Part shown: positions 34,511-48,950 of the stretch, piece by piece | Layout of the letters: the number at the start of each line of letters is the position of its first letter | Position numbering within the stretch: the stretch's first letter is position 1 | Assembly: GCA_022578965.1 (NCBI GenBank) | Contig: MU400604.1 | Coordinates: forward strand, 62,001-126,000 | Direction: 5' to 3' | Length of the DNA stretch: 64,000 nt | DNA from: Xylaria sp. FL1777 | Lineage: Eukaryota; Ascomycota; Sordariomycetes; Xylariales; Xylariaceae | Notes under the pieces: generated by a model | Database searches by the model: none | What the model was told of the DNA's origin: nothing | The model's input: only the letters and a program-made list of their open reading frames with translations | Translations under genes and position numbers: made by a program

Positions 34511-35224
34511 TTATTTCTTTTTTTTTAAAATTGTTGTTTTAATAATTTTCTGTAAGTATTTTTTTTTCTTTTTTATATGTTATAATATTAAAGCGCATTA
34601 AAAAAACTAACTGCTTATTTAAAATAAAGCAAAAACTTATTTTTGCTTTTTTTATTAATTTTACTAGTTATAAAGTTATGTTTTATTTTTGCTGCTTTAA
34701 TTAATTATTAATATACAAAATAATAAATAATATGTTTTGTTGTTTTAAATGCATATATATTAGTTACTTTTGCAACAAATTAAAGGTTTTAATTAACTTA
34801 ATTAATAATATAGTTTTTAAACACTATTATTTTAAGAAAAAAAAAAAGCAAGCAAAGCAATAGCTACTTTTAGTTTAAGAAAAATTAAAACAAGCTTAAA
34901 ATAGCTTTAATTTTGTTTTAAGCAAATTAGCTTAGCTTTATATATAAAAACGTTTTTTAAAAGCAAAAAATATTAAAATAGTTTAGCAAAAGCTTTAGTT
35001 TTTAAATAAACTAAACAAAATAAAGCGCATTAAAAAAAAACAAAAAGCGCTAGTAAAAAAGCAAAAACAACAAAAAAAGCAAATTAAAGCAACACAAGCT
35101 ACTTTATTTAAGTTTAATTAAAATTTTTTAAGCATTTTCTTTAAGGTTAACCTTTTTTTTTTAGTTTTAAGTAGTTAAAATATTAGCAATAAAACTAACT
35201 TATAACTACTTTAGCAGTTTTTAA

Positions 35225-37533
35225 GTGTTTTTTAAGTTTTTAAGTATTATTAACATATAAGTATTTTTTTTATTTAATAAAATACTTTAAATTATTGTTA
35301 TTTTAATAAAAATTTAGTATATTTTTAACCTTATAAACGTTTTAATTTGTTTTTATTTTTAGTTATATTTTAATAAATGTTTTAATAAGTACTAATTTTA
35401 GTAAAAAAATATAAAAAATAAAGTAAATTTGCATATTTTTTAGTAATAATAGTTTATAGTTAATAAATAAAATAATTTCTTTAATTTTAAAAAAACTAAG
35501 TTTTTTAAATTTTAATTTGTTGTTTAGTTGTTTTGTTTTAATTTAAAAAATATTAATATTTATGTTTTGTTTTTATTATAGCAAGTAAACCTTGTTTTTT
35601 TTTTTAAAGGTTGGTTTTTTAGTTTGTTTTTTGTTATAGTATACTAACATTTATTGTTATAAAAATTAAAAACATAATTGCAGTTTAGCTTATAGCGTTT
35701 TAATTTTTATTGCAATAGTTTTTGCTTAAAGTACTATAATTAAAATAGCAAATGCTTTTATTAATATTTTTTTTTGTTTTTTAATAATTACTTACTATTT
35801 ATAAACAGCTTTATACAAAAATATGTTTATATTTTTGTTTATTAATATATTATATAAAATTTATGCTATTAATAATAGTTTTACTTAATTATTTTATTAA
35901 TAGTTAATATAACTTTATAAATATTGTTTTAATATTTAGTTTAGTTTTTTTATTTGTTTATTTGTTTATAAATAATAAGCAATTAAAAACTTTAGTTTAA
36001 TATTAATAAGTTTAAAAAAACTAGTTTTAAACTTAAAAATAAACAATTTATTTTAGTTTAAAACAATTTTTTTTAGTAGTTTATACTTATTTAAATATTA
36101 GTATATAAAGGCATATATAAGTTGTTTAGCTATTATATTTTCTTTAAACAGTAAAAAATAAGCATACTTAGTAAGTTTATTAATAATAACTTATATTTTA
36201 TTATATTATATTTTTATAATTAAATTAGTTAATAAAAATAATGCTATAATAAAATTTTAAGCAATAATATATTATGCTTGTTTAAATATTTATATAAATT
36301 ATAGTAGTTTATAAAGCTTATATTAAGCTGCTTTAGCTTTATTATAAATATTGCACTTTTTTATAATAAATTTAACTATATTTTATAGTTTTAAAAAATT
36401 ATATTTTTTTTATAATTGTTAAACTATTTTTGTTGCTTTTTAATGTTTATATAATAAGTATTTATAAAATTCTTTAATAAACTTGTTTTATAAAAATTCT
36501 AATAAATAAACCTTATGTTTATATATTAGCTTATTATTTTTAATCTTTTGTATTTTTATAATTATGCTAACTTTTCTAAGTTATAAGTTTATTATAGCTA
36601 TATATTTATAAAGTTTTTAAGTATAACTTTAATTTTTAAGCTTTTATTTTTTTAAAGATATAATACTTAAATGTTTTTTTTTAAAACCTTAAATTTTTTT
36701 TAACTTTATTAATTAAGTATGTTTGCTTAAATGTTTTTTTTTTTCTTAATATAACATATTTTAAAGTTAAACTTAAAAAAAAAAACCATTTAATTTTTAT
36801 GTTATTTAGTAATCTTTTGTGTAGTTATAAATTTCGTTAAGTTTTAATAATTTAAATAAATTTTAATTAGCTTTGTAATTTTTATAAAAAATAATTCTTA
36901 CTTTTTAAGTGCTATAATAATTATAAGCAGTTTTTTATTATATATAAAATATTATAATGCTGCGTTTTATAATGCTTTAAAGTAATAAACTACTAAGTGC
37001 TATTTTTTATTGTTTTTTAGTTATTTTAAAACTTTTGCAATTATACTATTTAAAGCATTTATTTTTAGCTTTTTTTTTTTTTATAAATTAAGTAGTTTAA
37101 CTACAAGGTTAAAAGTAACTTTTAGTTTTAGTTCTTTAAAAGCTTTTCAGGTTTCCTTTAAAATTAAAAAGAATTTTCTTTCATATTTTTTCTTTGTATA
37201 CTTTATAAAGTAAAATGCTATTTTTTTAAAGTTTTAAATTAACATTTAAACATAGTTTAAAAATCTTAATGCTTATTATATGTTTATAATAATAGCTAAG
37301 TTAAATATTTTCTAGTTTTATACTATATTAATTTTTAATTATTAAATTTATATTTGTTTTAAAGTAATTATAAATTTTAAAAAGTTGATTTTTTATATAT
37401 GCTATATATATTTCTTTGTGTTAAGTTATAATTCTGCTTGTTTAAGTGTTTTTAATACTTAAGTTATATGTTTTTTATGTTTTTTTAGTGTTTTAAAGTA
37501 AATTAAAATATTATTTCAATAAATAAACACAAA
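35225..37533 (-). pseudogene. pol remnant of element 3
   Basis: On the minus strand 37533 to 37496 reads FVFIY-stop-NNILI, the reverse transcriptase YLDD site with the Leu codon now TGA and both Asp codons AAT. The chromodomain region lies at about 35330-35225, with the same stop-ridden pattern as in element 1. Confidence 0.75.
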
Positions 37534-38671
37534 TTTATTTAAAAACTTCTATAGAATTATTATTATTATATATTAAAAGCTAGCTAATACGTTTTATAGT
37601 TTTTATAGCATAACTATATATTTATATAGTTTATATACTATTTATATAGCAGTTTTTTATTTTTTTTTTTTAGCTATTTTAATAGCATAATATTTATTTA
37701 AAATATTAACTACTATAAACTATTTTACTTAACTAATGTTTTTTTTTATAATTACTAGTAAAATAAAGAAATATTTATTTGCAATAATAATTATGTTTAA
37801 TAATTAATAGTTAACTATTATTTATTATACTAGTTTTTTTTTTTTATTAATTAGTTGTTTTTTATTTTTTATTTTAGGTACTAGTACTATAAAGTATTTA
37901 GCAAATAACTAAGATTTTTTTAAAAATTCTTTTGCTAGGTTTTTTTAAATATATTTTTATAAAGCATTTATTTTATTTAAGCTTATATAGTATACTTAAT
38001 AAAGCTTTAGTTAATATTTTTTTTTAATAAAAATATAGTAGTTTTATAAGCTATGTTTAAAAAGTTCTTTTTTTTTTTTTTTTTTAAATAGTTTATAAAA
38101 TTTGTAATATATTTTTGGTATTTTATTTAGAATTTTTTTTGCAATTTTTTTGATTTTTTTGCTTTATTTTTTATTTTCTTAATTAATAGTTTTTATTTTC
38201 TATTAAATTAAAAAGTTACTAGTTTTTAGTTATAATATTTCTAAAATAATGTTATAATTAAATATATTAGCAATATTTAATATAATTTATTTTTTGTGTT
38301 TTTATATAAATATATTAAAAGGTTTAGTTTTTTTAAGTATATAACCGTTATTATAGCTAAAAGTGCTTTTATTAAATCCTTTAATTTTTTAAAATTTTTG
38401 CTTGTATTTTTAAAAAATTTTATTTTGTTTTGCTACTTTAAATAAAATTATATTAGCTTATGCTTTTAAGTTAATTAAAGTGTTATATTTTTTTTTTTAA
38501 TATATAAGTTTAATTTTAAATTAGTTTTGCTAGTTATTACATTAAATTTTATGTAAAGCTTTAGTTTTTTTAGCTATTTGCTGCTTTTTTAGCAAGTGCT
38601 TATTTTGTTTTTTGATTTTTTTTTGTAAAATGTTTAAATGTTTGTTTTATTTTGCACTTTAAATATTATTG

Positions 38672-39186
38672 TGTAATGGACTTATTATACATTAATATGA
38701 CAGGTTTGCTTTTGGGGTTTTAATTTATAGGTAATAATAAGATCTTTAACGGTAGTTCGTTAAGGAGGTTTTTAAGGTACTTTTACTACTGTGCATTAAT
38801 AGGAGTTTTAAGGAATTAAAAGTAATAAGTATATTAGTGCTTAGTAGTTATAAAAAATTAATAGCTAAAAAACTAGAACTAAATAAATAACTAGATACAA
38901 AAAGTGCATATTTATATAAACAAAGAAAACAGTAATAGTAATTTATAAATATTGCTTTTTTTAATAGATTTAATGCTATATTGTTTTAAGTCTAAAGCTT
39001 AATAAACTTAACGCTTAAGTTTGTTAAGTTTAAAGCTTAATAAACTTAACGTTTAAGTTTGTTAAATTTATGCATTAAACCTTTATAGTAGTTTAAATAT
39101 ATATTTTTTTAACAAATAAAACTTCTTTTACGCATGCTTTTTTTATACCTAGCTTTTAACTAGCTTAGTTAACCTATTTTGTAACA
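38672..39186 (-). repeat. Left LTR of element 2 (3' LTR in sense)
   Basis: The outer half, up to about 38930, matches the other LTRs. The inner half is different and contains tandem units with AATAAACTTAACGCTTAAGT. It ends TTTTGTAACA. Confidence 0.87.
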
Positions 39187-39889
39187 TTATTCTTTTTTTT
39201 TTGTAATTGTTGTTTTAATAATTCTATATTTCCTTTTTTGTAAGTTTTCTTTTTTTATTTTTTGTTTTTTATTTTTTGCGCTTATTATGTTTAGTAAGGT
39301 TTCTAAAAAACCTTGCTTGTTGCGTTTTAAATAAAAAGCTTAACAAAATTTTGCTTTGCTTTTTTTTATTAAACTAAAATTAATTAAAATAGCTTTATAT
39401 TTTTGCTGCAATTGTTATAGCACAAAATGTTTAATGTTAAAATTTAATTTTAATCGATATATTAAATATATTATAGCTAAACAAGCAAATTGCAACGCTA
39501 GAAATTTGTTTTTAAAGCAAATGTAGTAGCTTACTTTTTAGCACAAAAAGCTAAAAAATAAATTAAACTTGCTAATAAAAAAGCATAAATAAATAAATAC
39601 AAAAATCCGCTGTTTTAAGCAACAAAAGAAACTATAGCAGAAAAAAATAGCTGCTACTATAGCTTATAGTTTAAATAGTTTAAAAAAGCTTAAGCAAGTT
39701 AAAGCAAAAAAGCGCTATATAGCTAAAAAACAAAAATAGTACGTTAAAATAGCATAGCAATTACTAGTTATTTTTCTAAAGTTTAATTAAAACGCGCTAA
39801 ACGCTTCGTTTAAAGTTAATTTTTTTTTTTTAGCTTTAGCTAGTTAAAGTATTAACAGTAGAACTAGTTTATAATTATTTTAGCAGTTT

Positions 39890-42203
39890 TTAAGTATTTT
39901 TTAAGTTTTTAAGTATTGTTAGCATATAAGTATTCTTTTTATTTAATAAAATACTTAATGTTATTATTGTTTTAACAAAAATTTAGTATATTTTTAACTT
40001 TATAAATATTTTAATCCGTTTTTATTTTTAGTTATGTTTTAATAAATGTTTTAATAAGTGCTAGTTTTAATAAAAAAATATAAAAAACAAAGTAAATTTA
40101 TATGTTCTTTAGTAATAATAGTTTATAGTTAGTAAATAAAATAACTTTTTTAATTTTAAAAAAGCTAAGTTTTTTAAATTTTAATTTATTGCTTAGTTGT
40201 TTTGTTTTGATTTAAAAAATATTAATGTTTGCATTTTATTTTTGTTATAGCAAATAAACTTTGTTTTTCTTTTTAAAAGTTAGTTCTTTAGTTTGTTTCT
40301 TGTTATAATATATTAACATCCGTTATTATAAAAATTAAAAGCATAATTGTAGTTTAATTTATAGCGTTTTAATCTTTGTTGCAATAGTTTTTGCTTAAAG
40401 TACTATAGTTAAAATAACAAATGTTTTTATTAATGTTTTTTCTTGTTTTTTAGTAGTTGCTTGCTATTTATAAATAGCTTTATACAAAAATATGTTTATA
40501 TTTTTGTTTGTTAATATATTATATAAAATTTATGCTATTAGTAATAGTTTTACTTAATTGTTTTATTAGTAATTAATATAACTTTATAAATATTATTTTA
40601 GTATTTAGTTTAGTTTTTTTGTTTATTTATTTATTTATAGGTAATAAGCGGTTAAAAACTTTAGTTTAATACTAATAAGTTTAAAAAAGCTAGTTTTAAA
40701 CTTAAAAATAAATAATTTATTTTAGTTTAAAATAATCTTTTTTAATAGCTTATGCTTATTTAAATATTAGCATATAAAGGCATATATAAGTTATTTAACT
40801 ATTATATTTTCTTTAAACAGTAAAAAATAAACATACTTAATAAGTCTATTAATAATAACTTATATTTTATTATATTGTACTTTTATAACTAAATTAGTTA
40901 ATAAAAGTAGTACTATAATAAAATTTTAAGCAATAGTATACTATGCTTGTTTAAGTATTTATATAAATTATAGCAGTTTATAAAACTTATGTTAAGCTGT
41001 TTTAGCTTTATTGCAAATATTACATTTTTTTACAATAAATTTAACTATGTTTTATAGTTCTAAAAAATTGTATTTTTTCTATAGTTATTAAACTGTTTTT
41101 ATTGCTTCTTAGTGTTTATATAATAAGTATTTATAAAATTTTTTAATAAACTTGTTTTATAAAGATTTTAGTAAGTAAACCTTATATTTATATATTAGCT
41201 TATTATTTTTTAATCTTTTGTGTTTTTGTAGTTATACTAACTTTTCTAAGTTATAAGCTTATTATAGCTATATATTTATAAAGTTTTTAAGTATAATTTT
41301 AACTTTTAAGCTTTTATTTTTTTAAAAATATAGCACTTAAATGTTTTTTTTTAAAACTTTAAATCTTTTTTAATTTTGTTAGCTAAATATGTTTGCTTAA
41401 ATGTTTTTCTTTTCTTTAATGTAACATATTTTAAAATTAAATTTAAAAAAAAAAACCATTTAATTTTTATGTTATTTAGTAATCTTTTATATAGTTATAA
41501 ATTTCGTTAAGTTTTAATAATCTAAATAAATTTTAATTAGCTTTATAGTTCTTATAAAAAACAGTTTTTACTTTTTAAATGCTATAATAATTACAAACAG
41601 TTTTTTGTTATATATAAGGTATTATAATGCTGCGTTTTATAATGCTTTAAAATAATAAGCTACTAAGTGCTATTTTTTGTTGTTTTTTAGTTGTTTTAAA
41701 ACTTTTGCAATTATACTGTTTAAAGCGTTTATTTTTAGCTTTTTCTTTTTTTATAAATTAAGTAGTTTAACTATAAAGTTAAAAATAACTTTTAGTTTTA
41801 GTTCTTTAAAAGCTTTTTAGGCTTTCTTTAAAATTAAAAAAGATTTTTTTTTGTATTTTTTCTTTGTATACTTTATAAAATAAAATGCTATTTTCCTAAA
41901 GTTTTAAATTAACATTTAAACATAGTTTAAAAATTTTAATGCTTATTATATATTTATAATAGTAGCTAAGTTAAATATTTTTTAGTTTTATATTATATTA
42001 ATTTTTAACTATTAAATCTATATTTGTTTTAAAGTAATTATAAATTTTAAAAAGTTAATTTTTTATGTATGCTATATATACTTTTTTGTGTTAAGTTATA
42101 ATTCTGCTTGTTTAAGTGTTTTTAATACTTAAATTATGTATTTTTTGTGTTTTTCTAGTGTTTTAAAGTAAATTAAAATATTATTTAAATAAATAAACAT
42201 AAA
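39890..42203 (-). pseudogene. pol remnant of element 2
   Basis: On the minus strand 42203 to 42166 reads FMFIYLNNILI, the same Asp-to-Asn damaged reverse transcriptase site as in element 1. The chromodomain counterpart lies near 39995-39890. No open frame of useful length remains. Confidence 0.75.
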
Positions 42204-45200
42204 CTTATTTAAAAACTTCTATAAAATTATTATTATTATATATTAAAAGTTAGCTAGTATGTTTTATAGTTTTTATAGCATAACTATATACTTATATAGT
42301 TTATATATTGTTTATATAGCAGTTTTTTATTTTTTTCTTTTAGCTATTTTAATAATATAATATTTATTTAAAATATTAACTATTATAAACTATTTTGCTT
42401 AATTAATATTTTCTTTTATAATTACTAATAAAGTAAAAAAATATTTATTTGCAATAATAATTACGTTTAATAGTTAATAATTAACTATTATTTATTATAC
42501 TAGTTTTTTTTTTTTATTAATTAGTTGTTTTTTATTTTTTATTTTAAGTATTAGTACTATAAAATATTTAACAAATAATTAAAATTTTTTTAAAAATCCT
42601 TTTGCTAGGTTTTTCTAAATGTATTTTTATAAAACGTTTGTTTTATTTAAGCTTATATAGTATACTTAATAAAGCTTTAATTAACATTTTTTTTTAATAA
42701 AAATGTAGTAATCTTATAAGCTATATTTAAAAAGTTCTTTTTTTTCTTTTTTTTTAAATAGTTTGTAAAATCTATAATATACTTTTAGTATTTTATTTAA
42801 GATTTCTTTTGCGATTTTTCTAATTTTTTTGCTTTGTTTTTTACTTTTTTAATTAATAGTTTTTGCTTTTTATTAAATCAAAAAGTTATTAGTTTTTAGC
42901 TATAGTATTTCTAAAATAATGTTATAATTAAATATATTAGCAATATTTAATATAATTTGTTTTTTATGTTTTTATATAAATATATTAAAAAGTTTAGTTT
43001 TTTTAAGTATGCAACTATTATTATAGCTAAAAGTACTTTTATTAAATCTTTTAATCTTTTAAAATTTTTGCTTGTATTTTTAAGGAATTTTATTTTATTT
43101 TGCTATTTTAAGTAAAATTATATTAGCTTATACTTTTAAGTTAATTAAAATATTATATTTTTTTTTTTAATATATAAGTTTAACTTTAAATTAGTTTTGC
43201 TAGTTATTACATTAAACTTTATGTAAAGCTTTAGTTTTTTTAGCTATTTGCTGCTTTTTTAGCAAATGCTTATTTTATTTTTTAATTTTTTTTTATAAAA
43301 TATTTAAGTGCTTATTTTATTTAGTACTTTAAATGTTATTGCGCTTTGTTTTATTTTTGCTTTTAATTAAGCTTTAAATCGCAGTTTTTAAGCTTTTTTG
43401 CTTTTAGCAACTATTTTTTAGTATAATTATACTTTAATTAGCTAGTAATATTTATAATAGTTATTTTTATATTTTTTTAAAATAATATTATAAATATAGT
43501 TAAAATTTTTTTTAAATGTTATAAATCTTTATAGATTTTTATAGTAAACTATAGTTATAACTAACTACTTTAATTTATAAAAGTTTTATATTTCTGTTTT
43601 TATAATTTGTTTAAAAAACTAATTATTTTTTAGTTTGTTAAATAAATATTAATAGCAATAATATACTATATAGCAATTTTATAGTACTTCGTTATATTTT
43701 AAATTTTTTAAGCATAAAATATTATTATTATTTTTTATTATAGTTTTGTTATAGTAATAATTTTTAGTAATTAGTTAAATTACTAGTTTTGGTTTTTAAA
43801 ACATATTAGTTTTTATGCTAATTATTAATGCTTTTTTGTTTTGTTGTATTTAAAGCAGTTTAAGCTATAAAAATACTTCGTTCATTTTTATTAGTTCTTT
43901 TTTTGTAGTATTTTTTATAGCTTTTAATTTTATTTATTTTTGCTTTAAAGTTTTATAAGTTTTATTTTTTTAAGTTTATTTAACAACTAAATGTTTTAAT
44001 AGTTTATAATTAGTTTAATAATTATACTATTTATAATTATAGTTTTATTTTTTTAAACATAATTTTTCTTTAAGCTATATTTTAAGCTTTAATAGTTCAA
44101 AATTTTTGTAGTTTTATAAGTTTGTTAACTATATTAACTTATTACTTTTTATTGTTTGCTACTTTTAGTTAAACTATTTTTTTAAGTTGTATACTAAATA
44201 ACTTTAATTATTTGTATAGTAAATATATCTTTTTGCAATTTGTTTTAATAACTATAAAGCTTTTAAATAATATTTATATGTTTATTTATTTTAACCTATA
44301 TAAATAAAGCATTTAGTTTTATTTAGTATAGCACTTTTATTTTAATTTAAAATAGTAACTTTATATTTTTGCTTTAAAAACATATTTTTTAAATTGCTTT
44401 ATTGTTTTTTGTTGTTTTAAACTTTTATAACTTATACTTTTTTCTTAAGTTAAAAAATTTTTCCCTTTTTATAGCTTTTTTTTCCGTCCTTTTTCTTAAA
44501 TTAGCATTATTTTTAAAAGTGTTCTTTTTTTTTATAGTTATAATATTTAACTTTAAACATATTTTAAGATTATTGTTTTTAAACTTTACTAATTTGCTTA
44601 AATTTTTATTTAATACTTTCTTAAATATTTTTTTTTTTGTTTTTTTTAGTTCTTTTAGTTTTAAAGTACTAATTAAATAATTATTAATTAATTATAATAG
44701 CTATATTAATATATGTATTAATTTTTGCTAGTTTATTTATTTTATATAGTTTATTTTAAACTTAAGTCTTAAGTTTACTATAAAATAAATAAAACAATGC
44801 AAGCTTAAATAATCTTAAAATTACTACTAATTGTTTAAATTTTATAACGTAATTTACTGCTGCTTTTGTTTGTTTTAAGTAATAAAGTGCTTTTTTTGCG
44901 TGTTTTGCTTTTTAAGTATTTTTAAACAATGCTTTTATTCGATTTTTAAACTTAACGTAGTTTTTAAAAATCTTTTTTGTTTTTAGCTTAAAGTCGGTTA
45001 ACTTGTTAGCTTTTAAGAAATTTTTCAAAATAAATTAAAACTATTTTAGTACTTTTTCTGATAAAAATTATAAAATAATTATTACTTTTTAATCTTTTTT
45101 TATAATAGTAGTAAAGTGCTATTTTAAATAAAGTTTAGCGTAAATTAAAAAGGCTTTTATATTTATAGATTTATTATAAAGCTTTAAAGCAGTAAGTTTA

Positions 45201-45884
45201 AAACTTTTAATGTTTAACATTTTTAACATTATAAATAATTTTAATAATAAAAACAGCAGTAGTAGTAAAAAGTTAAGTTTTTTATTTTAAGTTATTATTT
45301 TAAGTATAGCAGTAATAAAAATAAACGTTAAGTTTACTAGTAGTATTAACGTTAATTATAGCATAATTATTTGTTTAAAACTTTAACTTATTGTTATAAT
45401 AGCAGTTATTATTGCTGCTTTAATTATTATAGCTAATATTTACGCTAGTTTAAAAGTTATAATGCTTAGTATTTAAGCTATTCTTTAAGTTAAAGCAACT
45501 AGTTTGCTTTATAGCGCTAGCATTAACGTTAGTTTTTTTTTACTATTGCTGCTTAACTTTTTTTTTTTTGCTACTGCTTTTTTTTTAATAAAAATAGCTA
45601 ATAAAAGTACTAAAGTTTATTATTTTAGTACATTACTAATTTTAAAAGTTTTTAAAATCTTTAAACTTGATTTTTAACTTTTTGTTTTTAGTAGTATAAC
45701 CTAGATCTAATTTATTAGTTATTAAGTAAGGTTTACTTATATAATACTATTTAGCATTTTTGTTTTTTAAATATTTCTTTAGTATACTTTTAAAAGTTTA
45801 TTTTGTAAATTATTTATTATTTAACTCTTTATACCAATATTTGTTTTTATATGTTAAGTCTTATTAATTAAAGAGCTATTAAAG

Positions 45885-46399
45885 TATAATAAACTTATTA
45901 TATATTAATATAACAAGTTTACTTTTAAGGTTTTAATTTGCAAGTAATAATAAAATCTTTAACAGTAGTCCGTTAAAAAGGTTTTTAAGGTACTTTTACT
46001 ACTATGCATTAATAAAAATCTTAAAAAATTAAAAGTAATAAATATATTAGTGCTTAATAGTTATAAAAAATTAATAGCTAAAAAACTAGAACTAAATAAA
46101 TAACTAAATACAAAAAATGCATATTTATATAAACAAAAAAAACAATAGTAGTAATTTATAAATATTGCTTTTTTTAATAGACTTAATGCTATATTGTTTT
46201 AAGTTTAAAGCTTAATAAACTTAACGCTTAAGTTTGTTAAGTCTAAGGCTTAATAAACTTAACGCTTAAGTTTGTTGAGTTTATGCATTAAACCCTTATA
46301 GTGGTTTAAATACATATTTTTTTAACGAATAGGACTTTTTTTGCGCATGCTTTTTCTATACTTGGCCTTTAACCGGCCTAGTTAACCCATTTTATAACA
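45885..46399 (-). repeat. Right LTR of element 2 (5' LTR in sense)
   Basis: It is collinear with 38672-39186. Two 38-base tandem units lie at 46201-46238 and 46239-46276. This copy keeps more G and C (for example GGCCTTTAACCGGCCTAG near 46363), so it was less heavily mutated at its inner end. Confidence 0.87.
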
Positions 46400-48950
46400 T
46401 ATTGCGCTTTGTTTTATTTTTGCTTTTAGTTAAGCTTTAAATTGCAGTTTTTAAGCTTTTTTGCTTTTAATAACCATTTTTTAATACAATTATGCTTTAA
46501 TTAGCCAGTAATATTTATAGCAGTTATTTTTATATTTTTTTGAAATAATATTATAAGTGCAATTAGAATTTTTTTTAAATGTTGTAAATTTTTATAGATT
46601 TTTATAATAAACTATAGTTATAACTAACTACTTTAATTTATAAAAGTTTTATATTTTTATTTTTGTAATTTGTTTAAAAAACTAATTATTTTTTAATTTA
46701 TTAAGTAAATATTAATAATAATAATATATTATATAGCAATTTTATAGTACTTTATTATATTTTAAATTTTTTAAGCATAAAATATTATTATTGTTTTTTA
46801 TTATAGTTTTATTATAGTAATAACTTTTAGTAATTAGTTAAATTATTAGCTTTAGTTTTTAAAACGTATTAATTTTTGCGCTAACTATTAATGCTTTTTT
46901 GTTTTATTATATTTAAAGCAGTTTAAGCTATAAAAATACTTTGTTTATTTTTATTAGTTTTTTTTTTGTAATATTTTTTACAGCTTTTAATTTTATTTGT
47001 TTTTGCTTTAAAGTTTTATAAGTTTTATTTTTTTAGGTTTATTTAGCAACTAAATGTTTTAGTAATTTATAATTAGTTTAATAATTATATTATTTATAGT
47101 TATAGTTTTATTTTTTTAAACATAATTTTTTTTTAAGCTATATTTTAAGCTTTAATAGTTTAAAGTTTTTATAGTTTTATAAGTTTATTAACTATATTAA
47201 CTTATTATTTTTTATTGTTTGCTATTTTTAGTTAAACTATTTTTTTAAGTTATATACTAAATAATTTTAATTGTTTATATAATAAATATATTTTTTTGTA
47301 ATTTGTTTTAATAATTATAAAGCTTTTAAATAGTATTTATATGTTTATTTATTTTAACTTATATAAATAAAGCATTTAGTTTTGTTTAGTATAACATTTT
47401 TGTTTTAATTTAAAATAGCAATTTTATATTTTTGCTTTAAAAATATATTTTTTAAATCGCTTTATTGTTTTTTATTGTTTTAGATTTTTATAACTTATAT
47501 TTTTTTTTTAGGTTAAAAAATTTTTTTTTTTTTATAGCTTTTTTTTCTGTTTTTTTTTTTAAATTAGCATTGTTTTTAAAAGTGTTCTTTTTTTTTATAG
47601 TTATAACATTTAACTTTAAACATATTTTAAAGTTGTTATTTTTAAACTTTATTAATTTGCTTGAATTTTTGTTTAATATTTTTTTAAGTATTCTTTTTTT
47701 TGTTTTTTTTAGTTTTTTTAGTTTTAAAGTACTAATTAAATAATTATTAATTAATTATAATAGCTATATTAATATACGTATTAATTTTTATTAGTTTATT
47801 TATTTTATATAGTTTGTTTTAAATTTAAGTTTTAAGTTTATTATAAAATAAGTAAAATAATGCAAGCTTAAATAATTTTAAAATTGCTGCTAATTATTTA
47901 AATTTTATAGTATAATTTACTGCTGTTTTTGTTTATTTTAAGCAATAAAATGCTTTTTTTGTATATTTTGCTTTTTAGGTATTTTTAAATAGTGCTTTTA
48001 TTTAATTTTTAAACTTAACGTAGTTTTTAAAAATCTTTTTTATTTTTGGCTTAAGATTAATTAACTTGTTAGCTTTTAAAAAATTTTTTAAAATAAATTA
48101 AAACTATTTTAATATTTTTTCTAACAAAAATTATAAAGTAATTATTACTTTTTAGTTTTTTTTTATAATAATAGTAAAGTGCTATTTTAAATAAAGTTTA
48201 ACATAAATTAAAAAGGCTTTTATATTTATAAATTTATTATAAAGCTTTAAAGCAATAAGTTTAAAACTTTTAATATTTAGCATTTTTAATATTATAAATA
48301 ATCTTAATAATAAAAATAGTAGTAATAATAAAAAGTTAAGTTTTTTATTTTAAGTTATTACTTTAAGTATAACAATAATAAAAATAAGCATTAAGTTTGC
48401 TAATAATAATATTAATATTAGTTATAATATAATTACTTATTTAAAGCTTTAATTTATTATTATAATAGTAATTATTATTACTGCTTTAATTATTATAGCT
48501 AATGTTTACGCTAGTTTAAAAATTATAACGCTTAGTGTTTAAGCTATTTTTTAGGTTAAAACAACTAGTTTGCTTTATAGTACTAGTATTAACGTTAGTT
48601 TTTTTTTATTATTGCTGCTTAACTTTTTTTTTTTTATTACTGCTTTTTTTTTAATAAAAATAGCTAGTAAAAGTACTAAAGTTTGTTATTTTAATATATT
48701 CCTAGTTTTAAAGGTTTTTAAAATCTTTAAACTTAATTTTTGACTTTTTGTTTTTAGTAGTATAACTTAAATTTAGTTTATTAGTTATTAAGTAAAGTTT
48801 ATTTACGTAATGCTGTTTAACATTTTTGTTTTTTGAATATTTTTTTAGTATACTTTTAAAAGTTTATTTTATAAATTGTTTATTATTTAACTTTTTATAT
48901 TAATATTTGTTTTTATATGTTAAGTTTTATTAATTAAAAAGCTATTAAAG

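Larger units (their letters stand above)
38672..46399 (-). mobile_element. LTR retrotransposon 2, minus strand, nested inside element 3
   Basis: The LTRs are 38672-39186 and 45885-46399, 515 bases each. The target duplication TATTG is perfect at 38667-38671 and 46400-46404. Element 3 sequence resumes exactly after it, and the empty site can be read in element 2 itself near 43338 (TTATTGCGCTTTG). Total length is 7.73 kb. Its LTR differs from those of elements 1 and 3 in one half. Confidence 0.9.

Noticed and set aside
37010..37213. 67-codon frame in the AT island
   Set aside because: It lies antisense to element 3 pol in AT-saturated DNA with no domain content.
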